64,000 bases of DNA from Paraphysoderma sedebokerense (taxonomy: Eukaryota; Blastocladiomycota; Physodermatomycetes; Physodermatales; Physodermataceae). The translations under genes were made by a program, and so were the position numbers. Each line of letters starts with the position of its first letter. The stretch's first letter is position 1. Of this stretch, positions 14,401-24,876 are shown piece after piece. The stretch spans positions 496,001 to 560,000 of the forward strand of contig JAHLJZ010000007.1 of NCBI GenBank assembly GCA_025602915.1, given 5' to 3'. The notes under the pieces were generated by a model. The model made no database searches. It was not told the DNA's origin and saw only the letters and a list, made by a program, of their open reading frames with translations.

Positions 14401-17052
14401 AACTCTTGGTTGACTCTTATAAACAGGTGGGTTATCCCTAAACGGTGTGTTGTCAGAAAATGCCCGCGAATTTGAATTCGTGCGACATCTCAACGCTTAC
14501 CTATGTTTTTTAAACATATCATCAATATTATCAACTTCTTTGCTGTATTGCAAAAGAATATCACTGAATTTTGACATCATCTGACTATTAATTGAATCTC
14601 TCGATTTGATGTTCTTAATATTTTGCAATAGATCAAATGCGCCTTCAGCGGAGCGGAGCTTTTTGAATGAGGTATCAATGAATTGCTTCGCCATATCCTC
14701 GATTTGAACTATCTGTTCCCGAAACTTGTTCATTACGCCATCCCAAGATTGGGAGTATTTCTTGTTCCAGATATCAAACTGAACTTGCTCGATCGGAAGT
14801 ATCAGCAATTCAACTCTTTTGATGATTTCATCAATTTGTTGCGGATCACCGGTTACAGCTGAAAGAAATAAATGTCAAATAAACAAACAAGAAACCAGAT
14901 GTTACAGATGAACAGCCAACCTTTTAATTCCGGACCAAAAATGTTGTAAAATTGTTCCAAAACTTCTGCCACCTCAAGCAGATCACCGCAACGCAGAGCC
15001 ATGTAATTTGTTTCTTCAAATAGCCGCTTGCGATCGAACTCCCACCGCTGATCTCGCCCACTTTGTTCAATCCGCTCCCTGGTTTCAAAATAGGTCTAAA
15101 TAGAGGTCGAAATGGCAGTAAGTGTACCGTAAACCGGCGCGAATGCTATAAGACATAGACTTACTTTGCTCCACGCATCCAGCAAATTTTTGGCATCTAA
15201 AATTTTCTTCTTAGCCTCTGCTGGAGATAATCTCAGTATATTGCGGACATTGATAACCCCAGAGACTCTATTGGCCAAGTCCCATGCTATTCGAGCCATT
15301 AAAGGGACCATTCGTTCGTCGCAATTGTAGTGTCTCGATATGATCCAGACCATGCGGATAGCATTCATGAGGGATGGAAGTGAATCTTGAACATTAACGA
15401 GATTACCAGTTGTGAGGTTTTTGAAATGTCGCTCTAAAGTAGAGAGAAATTTGACGTTGTCCTTTGCTTCCGTGTAAAACTTGTTCAATTCGGCTAGACC
15501 GTGATCCAGACGATTGGAATTGGGAGTCGCTGCCGCCATGAGAATCTTAACAACGTTCGAGACAATCGGCGTACTCAATTTTTCGTATATGGTGGATAGT
15601 GAGAAATGTCTGTCACGCCAGTATTGGATCTCAGCCAGAGCACCCTAGCAATCAAAAAAGGTTGGTGATGACAAACAACTAATTTGTCTACAGCAATATT
15701 CAAACCTGGCCTTGAGGTACTTTGTTAACTTCTTTTTCCAACACACTTGCTATAGTTTCCACCCATTCATCGGCACATTTTTCAAGAGTGTCAACAACCT
15801 TCTTGTCCCTCGCTGCTTCATGAACGTTATGCTTTGTAGCAATAGCCACCAGTTCATCAGGAATGTTCAGACTGACACTCCCCACTACTTGTTGAACTGT
15901 GTGGTTAATTTGATCGGCGAATTTCTGTAAGGATAGCAAAACCTCGTTTTTCATTTTCTGATCCGACCTTCCATGCTTCTTCCCCGAAATGTTGGGATCA
16001 GTCGAAGTGGTGCCATCCCCAGCGCCGATTTCTTTGAGAGTAGACTCGTTACTGAGCAACGGTAGATATACTTCTTTGATGACACTTTCCAACATAATTA
16101 AAGTATGTCCACAAAAAAAGCCGGTATCCAAATATTGAGGTAGATCGTAGTTGGCTTCTGAACGACTTTTAGGGATCGGTATCGGTCCTTGCTTACTCCT
16201 CAGTAGATAAATTGAGTTCACTTCGGAAATCTTTGCTGAAAGTTGTTGAAGACACATATGAAGCGACGTTTTTTCTATTATTGTGTAGGTTGGAGCGATC
16301 TGTGTGATTGTTGGAGCAGTTTGAGAAGGCTCTGTTGGTGGCTGTCACAAGAATGGAGTAGTTGTAATGAATAGACGCTCTTCATACATTATTTGATGAA
16401 TAAGAAAGTACCTCGAGAAGCTGAGATGATTTGGTTGATTCATTCTGCGCAATGATTTGAGATTGTCTGACGGAGGAAGATATTTCAAATCCATTATGGG
16501 AAATTTCTTTAATCGACTGTGCAGATGATGTGAAAAGTGTGGGAAGTTCTTCCGATTTCAAGTTCACGGCTGACGGATGGTTCGAGGGTATTGTCCCTGG
16601 CGAAGGTGGATTTCCGCGTCAACAGAGGCCAAATAGAAAGACGCATAAAGGGAGAAGGGAACCATACCTTGTTGGAGGGTGTGATTATTTTCTTGCTCGC
16701 TATGATGATTGTATATTCTTTGCTCAATTGTATCGACATAAAAAACTAAAGCCGACGTCGGGCTTTTGTCTTCCAAGAATTCCATTAAATGCGTCAAGTT
16801 CTTTCTTTGATCTCGCTCCAAACAGTCATCAAACATATCCTGGTGTACATCTTGATTCCGCTTGAAGTCCGAGAATTCCACCATCAATGCATTTTCGACT
16901 TTTTCCTTGATCCATTGTATGCGGAGATCATAAGAAGACGGGGCATCTGGCAGTGATATGTGGGTAAAAGTTGTGGTTGTGGTGGCTTGGGAGTGCGGTT
17001 TGGACGAGACGAATCGCTCAATCATCGACGAACCGACTGGCAAGGAAGCCAT
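2437..17052 (-). CDS. DNAH10: axonemal inner-arm dynein heavy chain, DNAH10-like, with internal gap and frame break near 2817
   Basis: Motor ATPase heavy chain of the inner dynein arm. Eleven exons join in phase: 17052-16668, 16596-16412, 16341-15706, 15644-15165, 15095-14921, 14858-14501, 14437-13782, 13727-13570, 13507-12691, 12631-9966 and 9893-2437 (exon 7/8 edge ambiguous). The N-terminal stem is followed by AAA1 with P-loop GPAGTGKT (about 10340), AAA2 GPTGGGKS (about 9420), AAA3 GEVGTSKT (about 8385) and AAA4 GVGGSGKQ (about 7335). The stalk coiled coil and microtubule-binding tip follow (about 5700-6650). The C-terminus, with [15 protein letters not shown] and [12 protein letters not shown], matches DNAH10 (I1/f arm) best. 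At 2817 the dynein motif around WLSGLHIPE and about 30 residues are absent, and the frames on either side differ, so the conceptual product stops at 2808 after about 4,533 residues. A further 126 codons lie in another frame. The start is the first in-frame ATG. The subtype rests on remembered sequence, not a search. Confidence 0.9.
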
Positions 17053-17121
17053 CCTGTCTCTTTCTGGTGATTTCAGATGCAGATGAGGATTGTATAGATA
17101 CACAGATAGATTGATATATAA

Positions 17122-17156
17122 ATAGATAGATAGATAGATAGATTTCTCTCTCTCTC
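17122..17156. repeat. ATAG tetranucleotide and TC dinucleotide microsatellites
   Basis: About five and a half ATAG units (17122-17143) are followed by a TC run (17145-17156), in the presumed 5' untranslated or promoter DNA of the dynein gene. A length polymorphism is likely at such a run. Confidence 0.9.
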
Positions 17157-17245
17157 GGAGGGAATGCGATTGTTCGTGGATGGCCAGTCAGATCGCCACA
17201 GAAGAGGGAACGGGACAGCGCGACACCGTGACCTGTTCGCCCCGG

Positions 17246-17253
17246 TGACGTCA
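17246..17253. promoter_or_regulatory. CRE/ATF palindrome TGACGTCA
   Basis: Perfect eight-base palindrome, extending to GTGACGTCAC, 100 bases before the peroxiredoxin ATG and about 200 before the dynein start. This is the consensus for CREB/ATF bZIP factors such as fungal Atf1, known regulators of oxidative stress genes. Occupancy is inferred. Confidence 0.55.
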
Positions 17254-17286
17254 CTGCAATGTTTCAACTACGGCCATCGTCCAAGA

Positions 17287-17293
17287 TATATAA
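17287..17293 (+). promoter_or_regulatory. TATA-like box of the peroxiredoxin gene
   Basis: TATATAA begins 66 bases before the ATG at 17353. Three other genes in the window have a TATA-like element at nearly the same distance. Confidence 0.5.
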
Positions 17294-17352
17294 CCCACAC
17301 TCTCGAGCACATTCTCTCTACTCTGTTTCTAATTCCTTGGATATACAAGATC

Positions 17353-18136
17353 ATGATTCAAGAAGGAGAACGTTTCCCGCAAACCACTTTCTTCCACATG
17401 CCGCCCGCGTCGTCGGAGGTGAAGGAAGTCTCTTCGACTGATTTCCTAAAGGGCAAAAAAGTCGTTTTGTTCGGTCTTCCAGGTAATTATAACCCTTAAT
17501 TTGCTGTGCTTCAATGAGAAACCTTTCCAATCGTCCTGAGTTGTAAGTGTGACACGTTGTAATGTCGATTCTTGCATCTAGGGGCCTACACTTCAGTATG
17601 TTCTTCAAAACACCTTCCCGATTTCATCACTCGTTACGCGGAACTTAAAAATGAAGGAGCCGATACAATCGTATGTCTTTCCGTCAATGGTGAGTACCTT
17701 TTGTGTTCTAAGCATCGGGCTACTTTTCGTCCGGCGTCTTATCTCCTGCCGCGTCAACGGAAGTTTAATCGTTTTACGGTCTCCCCATTAGACCCATACG
17801 TCATGAAATCATGGGGCATGGAAAATTTTGCTGAGCCAAAGGTTCTAATGATTAGTGATGGTGATGCCGAGTTTGCTAGAAAGAGCGGATTGTGTCAAGA
17901 TCTGAAAGGCTTGGGTACCCGTTTAATGAGATTTAGTATGTTTATCGATGACGGTGTTGTAAAACTTTTGAATGTTGAGGTAAATTTGTTGCTTCCTATA
18001 AAGATTCATGTTATATTGGTTATTAAGTTTTTCTTTTCGTGGTACACGATTTTATCAGGAACCCGGACCTATGAGTTACAAGATTAGTGGTCCCGAAACA
18101 ATGTTGAAACGTTTGAGAAAATTAAGGGAAGAATAA
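17353..18136 (+). CDS. peroxiredoxin of the Prx5/AHP1 type
   Basis: Thiol peroxidase that reduces hydrogen peroxide and alkyl hydroperoxides. Four exons (17353-17482, 17582-17689, 17792-17979, 18059-18136) join in phase to 167 residues, the normal size for a cytosolic or peroxisomal Prx5. The peroxidatic cysteine is Cys50 in PGAYTSVCSSKH, which fits the family pattern P-x3-T-x2-C. The later block NDPYVMKSWG and the strand RFSMFIDDGVVKLLNVEPG are typical. A second cysteine in SGLCQDL could be a resolving cysteine; this is inference. There is no mitochondrial presequence, and the C-terminus (KLREE) is not a peroxisomal signal. The upstream CRE and TATA elements suggest stress control. Family identity is firm. 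Confidence 0.93.
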
Positions 18137-18594
18137 GTCCTTAAAAATTAGTGGTAGTTATCATTTGTAATATAAGCAATGCATTTGTATTGGTATCTGT
18201 ATTGAATTAAAAATTCTTATCCAATTCTTACCCCGACATGATCTCGTCCGTCTCGTCGCGTCGCTCATGCACTATTAGTTCGAAATTATATTTTTGCATC
18301 ATTCACTTTATATTTCTCGTATTATTCATACATCTGAATTCATCTCCACCACCATAAGAGCAATATTATTCTCGTAGGGATGATTGAAACCTACCATGCC
18401 TGACAACCCATCCTGGTCTGAGATTTCAGTTCAACATTTTCATTTACCTCGCACAAATCACAAATGCTGTTTCAACATTTCCCCAACCTGCAAAACTAAA
18501 ATTCATTTATCCAGTTATCAACTAAATACAAGAACGATTTATTAATATCGACATAATATACCCTTTTCAGTTTCAATTTTAAAAATATCAAATA
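18137..18594. other. intergenic, AT-rich, no gene seen
   Basis: This stretch holds the peroxiredoxin 3' end (TTAAAAATTAG region just after the stop) and the promoter of the next ORF. No conserved coding frame is seen. Confidence 0.5.
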
Positions 18595-19515
18595 ATGATG
18601 ACGGCATCTCCACCTCAGCCAACAATCCATACACCAACCCACTCCCATTACTTCACCACATCACCATTTCACTACCCATTACATCCTCATCACCCGAACC
18701 CACAGTCCTCCAATCATTTCGCCATAACAGAAGACCACCCAAATTACCGTACCGAATTACCACTTTCCTCACGAATATATCATGTTCGTGCGTGTCGGTC
18801 TTCGGAAGAAGATGTACTTCGATTTCCGAGAGGTTACATTCCTTTCAAAGAAAATGAAGAACTGTATATACTAGCGATGAAGAAAGAGAGACTCGAGGAA
18901 CAAAGAATTCAGGTACGGGAAAACCGAGAACGACGAAACTCGGAATTGATGGAGGAAAGTCAATCTGACAATGAGAATCGTAAAATTCAGAAATTAAGAG
19001 AAAAAATATTCTCTATTATCGAATCACTCAATTTTATAAAACACTCGAAAAACAACGATAACAACGATAACAACGATCACTGTACAATCACCCCCCAGTT
19101 ATCTCCATCGACATCTACTCCTTCGTCACCATCAAAATCACTTACGTCAAATTCATTAACCCGATGCAACACCCCCATTACATCAAGTTCAAACCAATCC
19201 TCCATATTCAGTCCAGACAAAAAATCTCCATTACCATCGTCGCCAGCGTTCCCCACACCTCCCCAATCCCCATCCTCATCCACACACACGCGTTCCCTCG
19301 ACTCGTCACAAACGGATCTACTCTCATCCGCCACACTCAACCAATTCGTTCTTGATTCGGCGATTCATTGGTTGGTTCAGGTACCTTCCACCAAATCAAA
19401 TAAATCAAAGAAGAAAGAATTAAATGTTAAGTTTAGTTTGATACGAAAGTTGAGTCGATTGTGGAACCGGATGGTTGGATGGTTCAAAGTTAAAGGTCAA
19501 GAAAAGGATAGGTAG
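18595..19515 (+). CDS. uncharacterised Ser/Pro/Thr-rich protein with basic C-terminus
   Basis: Single open frame of 306 codons starting at the first of two tandem ATGs. I recognise no family. The first 60 residues are rich in His, Pro and Thr. Residues about 85-150 form a charged helix (EELYILAMKKERLEEQ, then REKIFSIIESLNF). The middle is a low-complexity Ser/Pro/Thr tract with an Asn/Asp repeat (NDNNDNND). The last 50 residues are basic with aromatic residues (SRLWNRMVGWFKVKG) and could form an amphipathic membrane- or nucleic-acid-binding helix. The opposite strand has shorter open frames that look like shadows. The length and charged helix favour a real gene, but no homology supports it. 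Confidence 0.55.
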   Translation: MMTASPPQPTIHTPTHSHYFTTSPFHYPLHPHHPNPQSSNHFAITEDHPNYRTELPLSSRIYHVRACRSSEEDVLRFPRGYIPFKENEELYILAMKKERLEEQRIQVRENRERRNSELMEESQSDNENRKIQKLREKIFSIIESLNFIKHSKNNDNNDNNDHCTITPQLSPSTSTPSSPSKSLTSNSLTRCNTPITSSSNQSSIFSPDKKSPLPSSPAFPTPPQSPSSSTHTRSLDSSQTDLLSSATLNQFVLDSAIHWLVQVPSTKSNKSKKKELNVKFSLIRKLSRLWNRMVGWFKVKGQEKDR

Positions 19516-20271
19516 CCGTACTTTTGAGTTTGTACAAATTAAGGTAATGGAACAATAGATACCCAGGTTCACGCAGTAATTATCGAATCCCAGGATGCTA
19601 GAATATGGAGTATTGCAATATGAACCATCCAAAGAATAACTCGATGTATTCGATAGTGGATAGTAAAAGGGAAGGAATAAATCCTCCAACAATTTGAGCC
19701 TATTTTTCCCAATGTTTGAACTGCAAGATTTTGTGAATATATTGATGCATTATAGAGTCGCAAATGTCAATCATCGAATCGGTTGTCTTGAAAGCAAGGA
19801 TGGGAGTGTATAGTCACGATACTCATAGCGGATAAATGAAGTAGCCAAATTTTATTTCATTTTTTCCACCACCAAGAGTCAACGACGTGACTTTTGCCTT
19901 TTTTTTTCAGTCTTCTGGCAATGTGAAATGTATACATAATAAAGGAGAATCATCGCAACAAACAAAACAAGAACAAGTCATGAAAACGAAATTGACGTCT
20001 ATATTTTTAATGAGGGAATGTCGGATGTAACGAAGGATGTCGCGACAATCGAAGAAATGCAGTATTAAGAAAAGAAATAGAAAACAGGATACGAAAAACC
20101 CACGCAATCAACCATGATATTCTTTCAATGATCTGAAAGGTATAAATCTGAATCTCCTCAGCTAATTGTTCAAACCAAACTAGTTGAGCGACTGAAATCT
20201 GATACCCCCGCTATTAACTTACTACACAGTCCAATTCCGGAAAGGTATCCTACATATTCGAATACCATTCA
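19516..20271. other. intergenic between convergent genes, nothing identified
   Basis: About 750 bases between the stop of the unknown ORF and the stop of the SPP gene. They hold two 3' untranslated ends. Short open frames here start at no convincing ATG and show no family features. Confidence 0.5.
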
Positions 20272-22369
20272 TTAATTTGAAGTTGTCCCGGCAGCGGCAC
20301 CTTCGCCGGTCATCCCAAAACTTTCACTCTTCTTCAATCTTCGGTTCTTCTTTTTATTAACAACTAGGACCATGTCGTCATCGTCATTACTCACGGCTTC
20401 GCTAACCAAATTTTCCGCTTTAGAGGCTTGGGATGAAGAAGAGTTATCTAGACCATTCGTTGACGAAGATTGGGGTTTAGTTTGAGTTTGTGGTTTTGAC
20501 TGGGAATTAGAGAGCGAAGAAGATTCGGGTGTAGAAGTTCCCTTATTTTTCTTCTTCTTCTTGGAGGATGTAGATGTCGGAGCAGGCGGTGTGGAAGGCT
20601 TTTGTTCTGGTTCAGAAGGTTGGCTTTTCTTCTCTTGTGGATCTGGTTTTGGTTTGACTTCTGGTTCCGAGTCCGACTTCTTAGAATCACTTTTAGATTC
20701 GGCGGAAGTTGCATCAGAGTTTTTCTTTTCTTTGCGTTTCTTGCTTTCAACTTTCACCTCACCCTCACTTTTACGCTTCTTATTCTCTTTCTCTTCTCCG
20801 GCTACTTTGTCTTCAGCGGCATCAATGTCCTTATCCTTCTTGCCTTTTCCGCCTTTACCTTTTGGACTCTTGGGGAGAAGCAAGTCTTCGAGCATTTCCT
20901 CTTGCTTCTCAGTGGTAAAATCCCAAAACGAGGAGACATCTTTAAGGGCGACTGAAGTGAGGAATGAAGCAAGAGTACAGACTGGAGAAAGATAGAGAAG
21001 AGCAGGCTAATCATTTTGTGTGTTGCGGGAGGAGATTTAATTAGCTATAGAAGACACCGAAAAAATGGCAAGAGAACGTCATACCTGAGCAGCTTGGAAA
21101 GTATGCATCACAACAACAGTGGTAACAAGAGCAAGAATGTAAGCTGCGAAATTTACTCTAAAGTAAGTTTTGGGGTATTTCAAGAATCCATCCATGGAAG
21201 GCTTTTGCTTTTTGGGCAAATTACGAATATAACGTTGAAGGTCGTAGCGGAGACAAAGCGAAACGTAGATTCCTGATTTAAATAACCTGGTCATTAGCAT
21301 AATGTCAGGAGTGGTCACAACTGTCATATCAACATACCAGGAATAACAATATCACCCAAGCCTAGCATTGTAAAGCCTTTCTTGGTCTCCATCAAATCTT
21401 TGGGCCATAGCATTTTTACGGGAGCATCAAAATTTTTGGCAACGGTGACCATGACTTCTGTCCCGAACACCCAAAAGATGTCATAAAAGAACAATCCACC
21501 TAGCAAGATCATTCCAGTACGGAAGGTGTCTAATTGAATCATGCGAATACCGGAGGTGGCGAAAGCAAAGGCGAGGAGGTTACTGAGAATCCAGTTCTTG
21601 GTGATTACGTAGAAAATGTTGACGACGACAGACACAATCAAACCAAAGAAGGCGAGATACGTGAAGTTGAGTGACGAGATTTCTAAGTAGGGAGTGATGG
21701 TGAGAAAAGTTGCATCGCCGACTAATGACTTTACTGGGCCGTATCAAAGAGCCCACAATCGATAAAACGAAGCATTCGCGATGGAACAAAAACCACCACG
21801 TTCACGTACCTTTTTTCCCCTCCTTCAAACAGATGGAAAACTCTTGTAACTTCAACATGACAGCAATCCAGTGAGTTCTATCGGCTAATTGAGTTGCTAA
21901 AGATGCAACGCCAATGAGACCAAAATAAGCGCCCAACAGATAGTTGATGTACTGTTCTTCGAAGAATTTGAAGATGAGATATAAACTGAATAAGGCGATG
22001 GAGCCAAAGACCGGGAACATCTTAGCGTCAGAGGTAGAAAGAGACTCTCGCTGAGGAGCGACTTTTTCTCCATCTTCATCTACTGAGTGCGAGGGGTTCT
22101 ATGCAGGTCGAAGGTCAAGGGAAATCGCGATTTGTGTATTTGTTTGCGTGGCAGGTTTCCATAAGATATCAACAAGAGAACATGGGAGGGACACAGAGGC
22201 GTTAGTACCAGGCAACATCCACTAGGAGTATATGGGGTTCAGGTAGACACATTTCAAGCGCAAAAAAGCATACCAATTGGTCATGAATAGAATCCCAGGC
22301 GCCGAGAAAGATGGGTAGGAGGGCGAGAACGAGGAGGGCGACATAAGCAATCAGCATTCCGGTGTCCAT
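20272..22369 (-). CDS. signal peptide peptidase (GxGD aspartyl protease) with long lysine-rich tail
   Basis: Intramembrane aspartyl protease of the ER that clears signal peptides after signal peptidase. Five exons (22369-22274, 22098-21810, 21721-21338, 21272-21085, 21006-20272) join in phase to 563 residues. The ATG at 22369 begins a hydrophobic first helix (MLIAYVALLVLALLPIFL). Catalytic motifs are present: FFYDIFWVFG (first Asp) and MLGLGDIVIPG (second Asp), followed by the QPALLYLSP motif that supports the active site. The typical SPP (about 350-380 residues) ends soon after this. Here a hydrophilic tail of about 200 residues follows, with many KKxK clusters and Ser/Pro/Glu stretches, ending AAAGTTSN and not in the usual KKxx ER-retention signal. 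The tail is in the same exon as the last membrane helix, so it is not a mis-joined gene. Confidence 0.93.
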
Positions 22370-23291
22370 GGCTGGACTGAGGTGTCAACGAGTACGAGGG
22401 AGGGGACGAGGGTGGCAGTACGACGAAAGATATTGCGCCGAAAGAGGTGTGTTGATGTAATCCGATGTGGATGATAAATTTACCCAGCGACGAGGGAACG
22501 AGGGAAGGCGGCGTTTGTTTGTTCGACGACGGCAAATTCGCGATTAGTAGATAAATTTATCATTTAAAGTTACAATTGATTTATTTAATATCTATTCCTC
22601 GGGAATAAAATAGTTAAGGCACATACGACTATTTTTGTGACATCTGTGGGAGGAATTTTCTTCCTTCATAATATCGAATCTACACTTGTCAAACACATGA
22701 TGTCACTTTCATTGGGTTTCAATCGGGATCCTTGATGCTCATTTTAATTTTAACATTTATCTTGGATGAAATCATAATTATAACCCAATTTAATTGGAGT
22801 TGAATGCAAGATGCGGCAAGGAGATTTCAATTTTCTATTGGATTATTCGCCAAGCTGCATCACGTATATTTTAAATCAGCTGTTCTCCACAAAGTAATAT
22901 ATTCTTTATAAAACATGGGTTCGACCGACGCTTTATCTATACAACCCTTGTATCATTAAACAGCACAAGAATTCAACGCGCATATGATCTAAATTTTGAA
23001 GGATTGCTTTACATTACAGACAAATGGGGCATGAATGTGATTCAATATCAAATTACGGCAAACATTTCGCAACACAGCACAAAAGGCAATCTTTTCGCTG
23101 AATTCTATATAACGTTAAAAGTAACAATATCTGCTGTTTAATTCGAATATGCTCATCGTTTGACAAAAGTGGATTTAGAGAGGGAACGCTCGCGACGGCA
23201 GTCACGTGACTTCATCTCGTCAATAAACATCCCTCCCAGTACTACGTCTTTTCTCTCTCTTCCGAATTCTATATAGTAGAAGGAATTCATC
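22370..23291. promoter_or_regulatory. divergent intergenic region, SPP / RPS18
   Basis: About 920 AT-rich bases between two divergent starts. The RPS18-proximal 100 bases carry a CACGTG palindrome, a pyrimidine stretch (TTTTCTCTCTCTTCC) and TATATAG close to the ATG. The rest shows nothing I can name. Confidence 0.55.
23201..23210. promoter_or_regulatory. E-box palindrome GTCACGTGAC
   Basis: Perfect ten-base palindrome with a CACGTG core, 82-91 bases before the RPS18 ATG. In several fungi Cbf1-type bHLH factors bind this core at ribosomal protein promoters; use here is inferred. Confidence 0.55.
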
Positions 23292-24143
23292 ATGGTATGT
23301 ACCATCTTCTCACTGCGATCGTTTGCCGTCTGAGCGATATTCTGTGAAATTTATATATCGAATGATTTGGAGAAACCGATGGATGGATATTTTTTTTGCG
23401 GGCCCCGATCAGAACATTTTTTGCTAACTGTCAATTTACCTCTTCTTTACCTCCACTGAATCTGCTCACTCCATGATTCGATTTCGTCAATCTCAAATTG
23501 CATTCGATATACAACTATTTGATAATTCACTCGGACTCATTCGACTTCATATCTTGATCTTGATACAAACAACTCGACACCAATCACAGTCTCTCGTTGT
23601 CAGTGACAAGAACCAGTTCCAATACATTCTTCGTGTTCTCAACACTAATTTAGACGGAAAACAAAAAATCGTCTTTGCCTTGACTTCCATCAAGGGTGTT
23701 GGTAGACGTTACGCTACTTTAGCTTGTAAGAAGGCTGATGTCGACATTACCAAGAGGTAAACCTCGCATTCCGACCGTCAATGTTACTTGTTTACTTTCT
23801 TGTATTGCGTATATTGATGGTTTATTATGTTTGAAAAAACAGAGCTGGTGAACTCACCAACGAAGAACTCGAACGTATTGTCACCATCATCCAGAACCCC
23901 CTTCAATTCAAAATCCCCTTATGGTTCTTGAATCGTCAAAAAGATATCAAAACCGGTAAATTCTCTCAAACCCTCGCTAACGGTCTCGATAACCAAATGC
24001 GTGAAGATTTGGAAAGATTGAAGAAAATCAGAAATCATCGTGGTTTGAGACACTACTGGGGTCTCCGAGTTAGAGGTCAACACACTAAGACTACTGGCAG
24101 AAGAGGACGAACCGTTGGTGTATCTAAAAAGAAGGGTATGTAG
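23292..24143 (+). CDS. RPS18: cytosolic ribosomal protein uS13 (S18), with start codon alone in exon 1
   Basis: Small-subunit head protein contacting the large subunit and P-site tRNA. Exons are 23292-23294 (only the ATG), 23590-23756 and 23843-24143; they join in phase to 156 residues, the normal length. After the Met comes [20 protein letters not shown], then [46 protein letters not shown] and VGVSKKKG, all highly conserved. Reading straight through from the ATG at 23473 would add about 35 residues of non-conserved sequence, so I prefer the ATG-only first exon, whose donor is GTATGT. The stop TAG at 24141-24143 follows GTATG, so a last-codon intron is possible but not needed. Neighbouring CACGTG element and pyrimidine tract fit a ribosomal protein promoter. 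Confidence 0.95.
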
Positions 24144-24876
24144 TAGTTTCGAGCATAATGCTTTCTCCAAATTCCTTGTTTTTGCATTCACTTCCTGCGT
24201 CATGCCCTTTGGATATGATGAGTTCAATCAATTTTCCTTATCTACATTACCTGAAATATGCATGTAGAAATAGTTACTCTGATCATGCATGAGCTTAAAG
24301 TTCTTTTTATGATCGTGCCATTTGCTTCAATCGACCAAAATAATTCTGGTAACTGACTGTGTTCCCTTTATTTTTGTGTGATTTGAAACAGGTTAATACC
24401 ATCATATGGCGCACTTTTGTGCACTTGTATTTTTTTCCGCTGTACGACATTGGAAATTGTTAATGTTGTAATAAAAATCTGAGCATTTGAAAAGCATACG
24501 ATTATTACTTTCGAGGCAACTGATTAACGATTGAATTTGTTCTCCACAAAATCGGTTGTTCTGAATTTGCGCTTGAATGAGCACACATGCCAATGACAAC
24601 TGATCAATTTCACCAGGCTAGAGAGCAACTAAGATCTTGAAAGCATTCAGCTTCTCAGGTTCATTCAATCAACTTTTGCGGGCTTGATAACACAACTGTT
24701 CCATTGCCTTTTATCCCTGTTGATCATTTTCAAAAAAATAATCTTAGTTTGACCAAATCTGATCCCGGATAAACCAGTCACAGAACTAATGTAATTAAAA
24801 TTATAATATTACATGATATTCGTACAGAAGATATACTTCTTATATCCTATCTCTATCCAAATTATTAACCCTGAGT
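24144..24876. other. convergent 3' intergenic region
   Basis: Between the RPS18 stop and the stop of the opposing helical protein. It contains a possible poly(A) signal for RPS18 (AATAAA at 24470-24475). No gene is recognised. Confidence 0.5.

Larger units (their letters stand above)
17053..17352. promoter_or_regulatory. divergent promoter, dynein heavy chain / peroxiredoxin
   Basis: Three hundred bases separate the two start codons. They contain an ATAG microsatellite, a TC run, a perfect CRE palindrome and a TATA-like box that points to the peroxiredoxin. The bidirectional role is inferred from gene orientation. Confidence 0.6.

Noticed and set aside
14435-14500. Open frame extending the dynein exon upstream of its Asp-Asn-Pro-Pro start
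   Set aside because: The conserved join KKHR to [14 protein letters not shown] requires the intron 14500-14438; the extension is intronic.
17122-17156. Microsatellite as a possible binding array for GATA factors
   Set aside because: The GATA units arise from a simple ATAG repeat and probably vary in length; no separate evidence of a regulatory role.
23473-23760. Alternative RPS18 start at the ATG at 23473
   Set aside because: It adds about 35 residues without similarity to uS13, and the intron after the ATG at 23292 gives the exact conserved N-terminus.
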